NCBI GenBank assembly: GCA_050946775.1
Contig: JBMNVL010000025.1
Location: 1-20,082, forward strand
DNA length: 20,082 nt
Direction: 5' to 3'
From: UMGS1474 sp050946775
GTDB lineage: Bacteria; Bacillota; Clostridia; Oscillospirales; Acutalibacteraceae
Below the pieces are notes generated by a model that saw only the letters and a program-made list of their open reading frames with translations, was not told the DNA's origin and did no database searches. A program made the translations under genes and the position numbers. Below are positions 14,244 to 20,082 of the stretch, piece after piece (within the stretch, counting starts at the first letter, position 1; every line of letters begins with the position of its first letter).

Positions 14244-15760
14244 CCTTCGTGACCCCCTTCCGTCTTGGTCATCAGCAGACCGATCTCTTCTTTCGTGGCC
14301 GTGCGGCCGTCCACCATGCCGGTGATCCGCCCCGAGCCGATGACCATGATCCGGTCGCACAGCTCGATCAGCACGTCCAGGTCCTCACCGACGAAGATGA
14401 CCGCCACGCCGTTTTGCTTTTGCTGGTTGAGCAGACGATAGATCATATACGAGGAGTTGATGTCCAGTCCCCGTACCGGATAAGCCGCCATCAGCACGGT
14501 GGGCGAAGCGGCGATCTCCCGCCCGACCAGTACCTTTTGCACGTTGCCGCCCGACAGCCGCCGCACCGGCGTCGTCGGTCCGGGAGTGACCACCTCCAGG
14601 CTCTCGATGATCCGGTTGGCAAGCTCCTTGGGCGGCTGACGGTCGACAAAGACCGAGCGGCCCTTTTTGTAGCTGCGCAGCATCATATTGTCGATGATGT
14701 CCATATTGCCGACCAGACCCATGCCCAGACGATCCTCCGGAACGAAGGACAACCGCACGCCGAGATCCCGGATCTGCACCGGGGTCTTGTCCCGCAGATT
14801 CTCCACGGCGCCGGTTTTGGGGTTGTGATACTCGATCTCGCCTTCGGCCAGATGCTGAAGTCCGGCAATGGATTCCAGCAGCTCCCTTTGTCCCGATCCG
14901 GCGATACCGGCAATACCAAGGATCTCGCCGCTGCGGGCGGTAAAGGTGACGTCGTCGAGCACCTTCAGACCGTTGACGTCGGTCAGTCCCAGATGGCGCA
15001 CCACCAGCCGGTCCTGCGGATCGACCGGATCAATGCGATCGATGTTCAGCGCGATCTTTTTGCCGACCATCATTTCGGTCAGCTCGGCCTGATCGGTCTG
15101 CGCCGTCTCGACGGTGCCGATGTATTCGCCCTTGCGCAGCACCGCCACCCGGTCGGACAGGGACAGCACCTCGTGCAGCTTGTGGGTGATGATGATGATC
15201 GACTTGCCGTCGTCCCGCATCCGGCGCAGCACCGCGAACAGCTTTTGGGTCTCCTGCGGCGTCAGCACGGCGGTCGGCTCGTCCAGAATCAGGATATCGG
15301 CGCCGCGATACAGCACCTTGATGATCTCCACCGTCTGCTTTTCCGAAACCGACATTTCGTAGATCTTCTTCATCGGGTCGATCTCGAATCCGTACTGCTC
15401 GCTGATCTGGCGCACCTTTTGGGCGGAGCGTCTGAGCGAAAACTTTTCGTCCAGCCCCAGCACGATGTTTTCAGCGGCGGTGAACAGATCCACCAGCTTG
15501 AAATGCTGGTGTACCATACCGATCCTGTAGCGGAAAGCGTCCTTGGGCGACGAAATGGTCGCCGGCTCGCCGCCGACGAAGATCGCGCCCTCGTCGGGAT
15601 GGTAGATGCCGGAGATCATATTCATCAGCGTGGTCTTGCCGCTGCCGTTTTCCCCCAGCACGGCGAGGATCTCGCCGGCACGCACCGTGAGATTGACGTT
15701 TTTGTTGGCCACGATATCCCCGAAGCGTTTGGTTACGTTTCTCAGTTCCAGAGCGTTCAC
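14240..15760 (-). CDS. Nucleoside ABC transporter double ATPase (NupO/RbsA-like)
   Basis: A 506-residue protein with two ABC domains that energises the importer. Domain 1 has an intact Walker A GENGSGKTT (36-44), Walker B ILILDEPT (156-163) and switch H193, but an atypical signature MSVSEKQ (136-142). Domain 2 has a degenerate Walker A, GIAGSGQREL (285-294, Gln in place of Lys), a signature LSGGN (402-406) and a degenerate Walker B, VLMAAYP (422-428, no Asp-Glu). One dead and one live site is usual in this family. I chose GTG at 15760 with AGGAGG seven bases upstream; longer in-frame starts run through that site. It follows the binding-protein gene across an 88-bp gap with a strong hairpin. 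Confidence 0.94.
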   Translation of the reverse strand: MNALELRNVTKRFGDIVANKNVNLTVRAGEILAVLGENGSGKTTLMNMISGIYHPDEGAIFVGGEPATISSPKDAFRYRIGMVHQHFKLVDLFTAAENIVLGLDEKFSLRRSAQKVRQISEQYGFEIDPMKKIYEMSVSEKQTVEIIKVLYRGADILILDEPTAVLTPQETQKLFAVLRRMRDDGKSIIIITHKLHEVLSLSDRVAVLRKGEYIGTVETAQTDQAELTEMMVGKKIALNIDRIDPVDPQDRLVVRHLGLTDVNGLKVLDDVTFTARSGEILGIAGIAGSGQRELLESIAGLQHLAEGEIEYHNPKTGAVENLRDKTPVQIRDLGVRLSFVPEDRLGMGLVGNMDIIDNMMLRSYKKGRSVFVDRQPPKELANRIIESLEVVTPGPTTPVRRLSGGNVQKVLVGREIAASPTVLMAAYPVRGLDINSSYMIYRLLNQQKQNGVAVIFVGEDLDVLIELCDRIMVIGSGRITGMVDGRTATKEEIGLLMTKTEGGHEG

Positions 15761-15789
15761 AGGTGGACCTCCTAAAATCAGTAAAACCA

Positions 15790-15820
15790 ACACAAGGGGA
15801 GCAAGACGCTCCCCTTGTGT
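15790..15820 (-). promoter_or_regulatory. Intercistronic stem-loop between binding protein and ATPase
   Basis: A perfect 13-bp stem ACACAAGGGGAGC/GCTCCCCTTGTGT with a 5-base loop, in the gap between the BMP gene and the ATPase gene, followed on the minus strand by only a short broken U run (TGGTTTT). It probably acts as a partial terminator or a 3' stabiliser that keeps binding-protein mRNA above ATPase/permease mRNA. It might be read as a full terminator, but no promoter is visible before the ATPase. Confidence 0.7.
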
Positions 15821-15848
15821 GATCACGCGGTCAGGTGCCGACGGGCGA

Positions 15849-17120
15849 TCAGCCGAAGTTGGTGTTCAGGTTGGTAACGCCGTCGATGATGATGTCGAAA
15901 TACGGAGCCGAACGGAAATCCTTGGCGTTGGACTCGTCAAAATAGCCGTCGTGGATGACGTTGGTCTCGCCGGTGAAGTCACCGTCGACGTCCGCCAGAT
16001 ACTCGGTCAGGTTTTTGCCTTCGACCTGGAACGTATCGGTGGCGAAGACGTGCAGGGTACCGGCCTTGAAGCCGTCGATGGCGGCGTTGATCTTCTCCAT
16101 GGTGCCCTCGGCGACCACGTCCTGGTTGATGCCGCTGACAACGACCGAGTTGGTGGCGATGCCGCCGCACCAGTCGGTGTCAAATTCCTTGCCGTTCACG
16201 ACCGACTCGATGATGTACTGGAAGTAAGGCGCCCAGTTGATGGCCGAGGAGACGATGAAGGTGTTCTCACCGGCGGAGTAAGTGCTGCCGTTGTAGGAAA
16301 CGTTGGGCACGCCGGCCAGCTCGCAGGCGGTAGGAGCGCCCAGGGAGTCGGCGTGCTGGCTGATCAGAACGCACTTGTCGTTCTCGATCAGAGCGGTGGC
16401 GGCTTCCTGCTCTTTGGCCTGGTCGTACCAGGAACCGGTGTAACGGACCTTCATGGTCGCGCTCTCGCAGACCGAGCGGGCGCCCAGGAAGAAGGAGGTC
16501 ATACCCGAGATCACTTCCGCGTAGGTGAAGGCGCCGACATAACCGATGATGGCCTGATCCTTGGTGATTTTGCCGGCGTCGATCATTTCGTTGAGCTTCA
16601 TGCCAGCGGCGATGCCGGCGATGTAGCGGCCCTCATAGATGGAGGCAAACGCGTTGTGGAAGTTTTTGATCTTCGCGATCTTGGAGGAGGTGCCGGTGGC
16701 GTGGCAGAACTGCACGTCCGGATACTCCTGCGCGGCCTGTTTCATAAAGGACTCGTGGCCGAAGGAATCGGCGAAAATAATCTTGCAGCCCTTGTTTTTG
16801 GCCATATCCACGGCGGTGTCGTAGCAGGTGGAATCCTCGCCGATGCCGGTGGTGATGATCACCTGATCGTCCGACAGACCCATCCCCTTCTGAACCGATT
16901 TCAGGCCCTGGATAAAGTTGTTGTCGTAGGTGGAGTTTTCATCGTGCAGGCAGATCATACCGATTTTGAAATCGGCCGGAACGGTCACGCTCGAGGTGAT
17001 CTCGTTGCGGGGCAGGATGTCTTCGCTCATGCCTTTTTTCTCCGCGTCGGAGCCACCGGCACAGGCCGCCAGCGCGAAGAGCATCGCGCAAGCCAGAAGT
17101 ACTGCGAGAATCTTTTTCAT
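15849..17120 (-). CDS. BMP-family nucleoside-binding lipoprotein
   Basis: The extracellular substrate-binding subunit of the importer, 423 residues. The signal peptide ends in the lipobox LAAC with Cys20 lipidated. The mature protein begins with a short acidic/polar linker, then the BMP (PnrA/NupN-like) fold: FKIGMICLHDENSTYDNNF (51-69), ADSFGHES, GRYIAGIAAGMK, and a C-terminal NSVVVSGINQDVV segment. Related proteins bind purine nucleosides such as guanosine, inosine and adenosine. ATG at 17120 has AAGGAGG nine bases upstream. It follows xpt by 49 bp under the same purine riboswitch. The protein is longer than PnrA-like proteins of about 350 residues. Which nucleoside is bound cannot be read from the sequence. 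Confidence 0.92.
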   Translation of the reverse strand: MKKILAVLLACAMLFALAACAGGSDAEKKGMSEDILPRNEITSSVTVPADFKIGMICLHDENSTYDNNFIQGLKSVQKGMGLSDDQVIITTGIGEDSTCYDTAVDMAKNKGCKIIFADSFGHESFMKQAAQEYPDVQFCHATGTSSKIAKIKNFHNAFASIYEGRYIAGIAAGMKLNEMIDAGKITKDQAIIGYVGAFTYAEVISGMTSFFLGARSVCESATMKVRYTGSWYDQAKEQEAATALIENDKCVLISQHADSLGAPTACELAGVPNVSYNGSTYSAGENTFIVSSAINWAPYFQYIIESVVNGKEFDTDWCGGIATNSVVVSGINQDVVAEGTMEKINAAIDGFKAGTLHVFATDTFQVEGKNLTEYLADVDGDFTGETNVIHDGYFDESNAKDFRSAPYFDIIIDGVTNLNTNFG

Positions 17121-17169
17121 GGGTAACGTCCTCCTTGATTTTTGTTATGTAAAATAATTACATACGTGT

Positions 17170-17742
17170 TTAAGCGCGGAAGCGAAGCACGCCGTCCTCC
17201 ATGCTGTCGATGATGGCGAGCGATTCCACCCGCAGCCCCGTCTCCCGCAGCCGCTTGCCGCCGGGCTGAAAGCCCTTTTCAATGGCGATGGCCGCGCCGA
17301 CGACGGTCCCGCCCGCCTGCCGCACCAGATCGAGAAGCCCCTCCAGCGCCGCGCCGTTGGCGAGAAAATCGTCCACGATCAGCACCCGGTCGTCCGCCGA
17401 CAGATAGTCCTTGTCCACCACCACGTTGTAGTCGGCGCCGTGGGTGTACGAATGGACGGTCGTTTTGTACACGTCGGCGCCCACGTTGATGGAGCGGTGC
17501 TTTTTGGCGAACACCGCCGGCAGATGCATCGCCGCGCCGGCCGCCACCGCGATGGCGATGCCCGACGCTTCGATGGTCAAAATCTTGGTGACGCCCTGTC
17601 CATCGTACAGACGGGCGATCTCCCGCCCCATTTCCATCAAAAAATCCGCATCCAGCCGCTGGTTGAGAAAGGAACCGACCTTGAGGATATTGCCCGGCAA
17701 AACCGTGCCCTCGCTGCGGATCTTGTCTTCCAGCGCCTTCAT
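17170..17742 (-). CDS. xpt: Xanthine phosphoribosyltransferase
   Basis: Xpt converts xanthine (and less well guanine) plus PRPP to the nucleotide, in purine salvage in the cytosol. The 190-residue protein aligns in length with B. subtilis Xpt (194) and begins MKALEDKIRSEG. It has TKILTIEASGIAIA (52-65), FAKKHRSINVG and the PRPP loop VLIVDDFLANGAA (120-132) with the characteristic Asp-Asp pair. ATG at 17742 follows GGGGGA, a rather poor ribosome binding site. The first gene downstream of the purine riboswitch and terminator, it forms an operon with the nucleoside importer. That pairing (import plus salvage) supports the function of both. Confidence 0.95.
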   Translation of the reverse strand: MKALEDKIRSEGTVLPGNILKVGSFLNQRLDADFLMEMGREIARLYDGQGVTKILTIEASGIAIAVAAGAAMHLPAVFAKKHRSINVGADVYKTTVHSYTHGADYNVVVDKDYLSADDRVLIVDDFLANGAALEGLLDLVRQAGGTVVGAAIAIEKGFQPGGKRLRETGLRVESLAIIDSMEDGVLRFRA

Positions 17743-17754
17743 ACAAATCCCCCA

Positions 17755-17791
17755 AAACACAAGCAAACAGACCGCCTAACAGCCTGTTTGC
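17755..17791 (-). terminator. Purine riboswitch expression-platform terminator
   Basis: Minus strand: an 8-bp outer stem GCAAACAG/CTGTTTGC (17763-17770 with 17784-17791) with a loop of 13 bases, then a U-rich run TTGTGTTTT. It sits between the aptamer and the xpt start, as expected for ligand-induced termination. Its left arm begins 23 nt downstream of aptamer helix P1. Confidence 0.78.
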
Positions 17792-17814
17792 CAATATCAC
17801 CCATTCTGAGTACC

Positions 17815-17893
17815 GCTAATAGTCATGACTTACGGCGTCACGGTAGACACATTTGGGCCGTTCGGAAACCCGAAAATCCAAACCTATATCAGC
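17815..17893 (-). ncRNA. Purine (guanine-type) riboswitch with extended L2
   Basis: Minus strand. P1 is GCTGATA/TATTAGC (7 bp, one G-U). J2/3 is GTGTCTACC, keeping the positions equivalent to U47, U49, C50, U51 and A52. P3 is a 6-bp stem closed by the 7-nt loop GCCGTAA. J3/1 is GAC, so the specificity base corresponding to position 74 is C, predicting guanine, hypoxanthine or xanthine rather than adenine. P2 (GTTTGG/CCAAAT) is capped not by the usual 7-nt loop but by 21 nt containing a hairpin TTCGG-GTTT-CCGAA. The core is 79 nt instead of about 67. Location before xpt supports the call. Confidence 0.88.
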
Positions 17894-17911
17894 AACTGAC
17901 TCGATGAATTC

Positions 17912-17940
17912 ATCGTAACATACCGTTCACATTTTGTCAA
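17912..17940 (-). promoter_or_regulatory. Promoter of the xpt-nucleoside importer operon
   Basis: Minus strand: -35 TTGACA (17935-17940), 17-base spacer, -10 TACGAT (17912-17917). Transcription would start near 17905, about 12 nt before riboswitch helix P1, so the aptamer is at the very 5' end of the transcript. Confidence 0.82.
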
Positions 17941-17941
17941 C

Positions 17942-17959
17942 AAAATCCGACCGGATTTT
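17942..17959 (-). terminator. Short hairpin upstream of the xpt promoter
   Basis: AAAATCC-GACC-GGATTTT, a 7-bp stem with AT-rich ends, directly before the -35 of the xpt promoter. It may be a weak second terminator for transcripts from the oxidoreductase gene. Weak evidence on its own. Confidence 0.35.
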
Positions 17960-17979
17960 CCATCTTCGTCGCCGTGAAC

Positions 17980-18011
17980 AAAACCGGGCGGATTTGACCG
18001 CCCGGTTTTTT
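17980..18011. terminator. Terminator downstream of the FAD oxidoreductase
   Basis: A perfect 12-bp stem AAAACCGGGCGG/CCGCCCGGTTTT with a 6-base loop. Flanking T runs exist on both strands (six on plus, four on minus). On the minus strand it lies about 70 nt after the oxidoreductase stop codon and separates it from the purine operon. Confidence 0.85.
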
Positions 18012-18079
18012 GGAAAAATGATAAAAAAGCCTCAAATCATCTTTGCAGGAAACCATCCGAAAAGCGCGCCGCGTGAAGA

Positions 18080-19465
18080 TCAGACCGTTTGCCCGGTGAT
18101 GCAGTCGGCCACGTAAATACCCATGGCGCCCGACTGGGACAAGCCCCGGCAGATGCCGCTGCCGTCGCCGATGATGTACACCCCGTCCACCAGCTCAAAG
18201 TGCCCGTTTTGGAACAGCGGACGGATGGAGTAATACTTGCTTTCGCACCCGTACAGCAGGGTGTCGTCGTTGGCGCTGCCGGGCGCCACACGATCCAGCG
18301 CGTAGATGGTCTCGATGATGTTGGTCAGTATCCGGTGAGGCAGCACCAGCGAAATGTCGCCCGCCGTCGCCCGCAAGGTGGGCGTCACGGTGTTTTGCGA
18401 AAGCCGGTGATCGTTGGTCCGCCGGCCGCGGATCAGATCGCCGAAGCGCTGCACCAGCACGTTGCCCTTGCCGATCATGTTGGCCAGTCTCGAGATGTTC
18501 TCGGCGTACTCGGTGGGCTGGTCGAACGGCTCGGTAAAGCGGATGCTCGACAGAATGGCGAAGTTGCAGTTGTCGGTCTTTTTATCCGCCTCGGCGTAGG
18601 AATGGCCGTTGGCGGTGATGATGCCGTGGTTGTTTTCCGCCGACACCAGACCGCCCTTGTTGAAGCAAAACATCCGGCAGCGATCCTCGAAGGTCTTGGT
18701 CTTGTACAGGATCTTCGGCTCGTAGATCTGGTCGGAAAATTCCTTCCAGATGACGTCCTTCATCTCCACCCGCACCCCGATGTCGATGTGGTTGGAACGG
18801 GTCTTGACTCCAAATTTGTGGCAAAAATCCGCCACAAATCCCGCGCCGCCGCGGCCGGTAGCGATGATGACGTGACCCGCCAGCAGGGTCTCGCCGTTTT
18901 GGTAGCGCAGCGCGTAGCCGTCGCCCTCCCGGTCGACCGACACGCACTCGTAAAACGGATACAGCACGGTGCCCGACGATTCGATCGCCCGGATGAGGTT
19001 TTGCATGGTTTTGTAGTTGTTGTCGGTGCCCAGGTGCTTGACGTTCATATCCAGCAGCCGCAGGTTGTTTTGCAGGCATTTGAGCTTGAGCGCCTCGTTG
19101 GAATGGTAGACCTGCGGGACGCCGGAGGTGCAATACTCCCCCAGCACCTTGTCCACTTCCATGATATACCGGTTGGCGGTATCGTCCCCCAGCTCCTCGC
19201 CCAAAGTGCCGCCGTAGGCCGTGCCCAGATTGAATTTGCCGTCGGAAAAAGCGCCGGCGCCGGCAAATCCGCTGGTGATGCTGCAGGTCTTGCAGTGGAC
19301 GCAGGTGCTGTTTTTCCCGGCCGGGCAATGGCGGTTTTCCAGGGTATTGCCCCGCTCGGTGACGGCGATGGTCATCTGTGGAGCGTTGAGCCGCAGCCGG
19401 TAGGCCGCCATCAGCCCGCCGATGCCTCCGCCGATGATGACGGTATCGTATCGTTTGACTGCCAT
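18080..19465 (-). CDS. FAD-dependent oxidoreductase of the COG2509-like type, with a Cys cluster
   Basis: A 461-residue flavoprotein of unknown substrate. An N-terminal Rossmann dinucleotide motif GGGIGG (12-17) sits in DTVIIGGGIGGLMAAYRL, with a second IATGRGG (201-207) and a C-terminal IIGDGSG (431-437) typical of FAD-binding two-domain proteins. Between residues 47 and 61 is C-x7-C-x2-C-x2-C, followed by GFAGAGAFSDGKFNLG (66-81), a block I recall from the uncharacterised FAD-dependent dehydrogenases of COG2509. The cysteines might bind an Fe-S cluster or a metal. ATG at 19465 has AGGAGA six to seven bases upstream; the frame is open further upstream but that part covers the promoter. It has its own promoter after polC. 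Cytosolic, no signal peptide. Function unknown. Confidence 0.85.
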   Translation of the reverse strand: MAVKRYDTVIIGGGIGGLMAAYRLRLNAPQMTIAVTERGNTLENRHCPAGKNSTCVHCKTCSITSGFAGAGAFSDGKFNLGTAYGGTLGEELGDDTANRYIMEVDKVLGEYCTSGVPQVYHSNEALKLKCLQNNLRLLDMNVKHLGTDNNYKTMQNLIRAIESSGTVLYPFYECVSVDREGDGYALRYQNGETLLAGHVIIATGRGGAGFVADFCHKFGVKTRSNHIDIGVRVEMKDVIWKEFSDQIYEPKILYKTKTFEDRCRMFCFNKGGLVSAENNHGIITANGHSYAEADKKTDNCNFAILSSIRFTEPFDQPTEYAENISRLANMIGKGNVLVQRFGDLIRGRRTNDHRLSQNTVTPTLRATAGDISLVLPHRILTNIIETIYALDRVAPGSANDDTLLYGCESKYYSIRPLFQNGHFELVDGVYIIGDGSGICRGLSQSGAMGIYVADCITGQTV

Positions 19466-19496
19466 CGTGATCTCTCCTGTTGCGCGTATAAACGAG

Positions 19497-19526
19497 GATA
19501 CGGCAGGGATCGCTCCCCGCCGTATC
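19497..19526 (-). promoter_or_regulatory. 5'-terminal mRNA hairpin of the oxidoreductase gene
   Basis: Minus strand: a 13-bp stem GATACGGCGGGGA/TCCCTGCCGTATC (one G-U) capped by GCGA, a GNRA tetraloop. It begins within a few bases of the predicted transcription start. No U run follows, so it is not an intrinsic terminator for polC. It could stabilise the 5' end or bind a regulator. Confidence 0.7.
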
Positions 19527-19529
19527 GTA

Positions 19530-19558
19530 ATTTTACCATAGTCTTGCGTAATTGTCAA
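19530..19558 (-). promoter_or_regulatory. Promoter of the FAD oxidoreductase
   Basis: Minus strand: -35 TTGACA (19553-19558), 17-base spacer, -10 TAAAAT (19530-19535). The -35 begins only three bases after the polC stop codon, and no terminator separates polC from it. Confidence 0.88.
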
Positions 19559-19561
19559 GTC

Positions 19562-20082
19562 TTAAAAGAAGGTCATTTGACTGGTGGCAGCCAGACCGTC
19601 CAGCACGCCCAGCGCCCGCATCGACTCGATGTGGGCCTTGGTCACGCCGCTGCGGGACTGCAGATCGTCACAGGAAATGTACGGCCCGGCCTGCCGGGCG
19701 TCCATCAACCCCTGCGCCGCCGCGCCGCCCAGTCCCTTGATCGAGCTGAAAGGCAGCCGGATCCTGCCGTCCTCCATCAGGAATTTATAGGAGTGGGACT
19801 TGTACAGATCGATGGGCAGGAAGACGATCCCCCGCTGCATCGCCTCGTAAACGATATGCAGGGTGTCGGCGATGTCCTGCTCCTTGGCGGTCGCCTGCTT
19901 GAATTTGTCTTTTTCCCGGATGGTATCGATGATCCGCTTGACGGCGTCCTTGCCCTGCAGCACCGGCTCGGCGTCGAAATCGTCGCTGCGCACGGTGAAA
20001 TAGGCGGCGTAGTATTCCGCCGGGCGGTGCACCTTGTACCACGCCACCCGCAGCGCGGCGATGATATACGCCGCGGCGTGGG
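19562..20082 (-). CDS. polC: DNA polymerase III PolC-type, partial (C-terminal 172 residues)
   Basis: PolC is the essential replicative DNA polymerase of Firmicutes. The window edge leaves only the C-terminus, starting in HAAAYIIAALRVAWYKVHRP and continuing AEYYAAYFTVRSDDFDAE, which matches the PolC region before the C-terminal helix-hairpin-helix part. IRLPFSSIKGLGGAAAQGLMDAR (about 105-127 of the visible part) is that DNA-binding segment. The protein ends LAATSQMTFF, like the xxNQLSLF-type tails that bind the sliding clamp. The 5' end lies beyond 20082. The stop at 19562-19564 is directly followed by the promoter of the next gene. Distinguished from DnaE by the YYAAYFTVRSDDFD block. Confidence 0.95.
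   Translation of the reverse strand, partial: HAAAYIIAALRVAWYKVHRPAEYYAAYFTVRSDDFDAEPVLQGKDAVKRIIDTIREKDKFKQATAKEQDIADTLHIVYEAMQRGIVFLPIDLYKSHSYKFLMEDGRIRLPFSSIKGLGGAAAQGLMDARQAGPYISCDDLQSRSGVTKAHIESMRALGVLDGLAATSQMTFF

Noticed and set aside
19497..19526. Terminator of polC
   Set aside because: The hairpin is strong but lacks a U run on the minus strand and lies downstream of a near-perfect promoter, so it belongs to the next transcript.

Overview
The window is a chromosomal stretch of a GC-rich, low-G+C-lineage-type (Firmicutes/Bacillota) bacterium, most likely a member of the Clostridia such as an Oscillospiraceae/Ruminococcaceae-like gut anaerobe. This rests on a PolC-type replicative polymerase, strong AGGAGG ribosome binding sites, near-consensus TTGACA-17-TAtAAT promoters, purine and cobalamin riboswitches with intrinsic terminators, lipoprotein and sortase-type surface signals, and a BMP-family nucleoside importer. 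The species assignment is inference. Almost everything is on the minus strand except one MATE transporter gene and one tRNA. I see no mobile element, CRISPR array or prophage.

Layout, left to right. (1) 1-4168: the str operon, transcribed right to left from a strong promoter at 4140-4168: rpsL (TTG start), rpsG (GTG start), fusA and tuf (cut by the window edge), with a likely extra promoter in front of tuf. (2) 4190-10395: a complete cobalamin-riboswitch operon on the minus strand. From 5' to 3' it holds a promoter, a cobalamin aptamer, a terminator 45-50 nt before the first start codon, a large secreted protein (DUF4430 domain, PQQ-like beta-propeller, sortase-type C-terminus), a DUF4430 lipoprotein, then ECF transporter T, fused A-A and S subunits, and a terminator. 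The last four genes are nearly all start/stop overlapped. (3) 10414-12032, plus strand: a divergent MATE efflux gene and tRNA-Arg(ACG) with its own consensus promoter and terminator. (4) 12101-17940: a purine operon on the minus strand. It has a promoter, a guanine-type purine riboswitch with an unusual extra hairpin in loop L2, a terminator, xpt, a BMP-family nucleoside-binding lipoprotein, its double ATPase and two permeases, then a bidirectional terminator. (5) 17978-20082: an FAD-dependent oxidoreductase with a cysteine cluster and its own promoter, preceded by the 3' end of polC.

The most interesting system is region 2. DUF4430 is the family of the C-terminal domain of animal transcobalamin/intrinsic factor, and beta-propellers are known to capture B12 on the surface of Bacteroides (BtuG). 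Here both folds are fused in one apparently cell-wall-anchored protein, joined by a membrane-anchored DUF4430 lipoprotein and an ECF importer, all under a cobalamin riboswitch. I infer a Gram-positive B12 (corrinoid) capture relay: wall-anchored receptor, then lipoprotein, then ECF S subunit, powered by the fused ATPase. Region 4 is a coherent purine salvage unit: nucleosides or bases are imported by the ABC transporter and xanthine/guanine are converted to nucleotides by Xpt.
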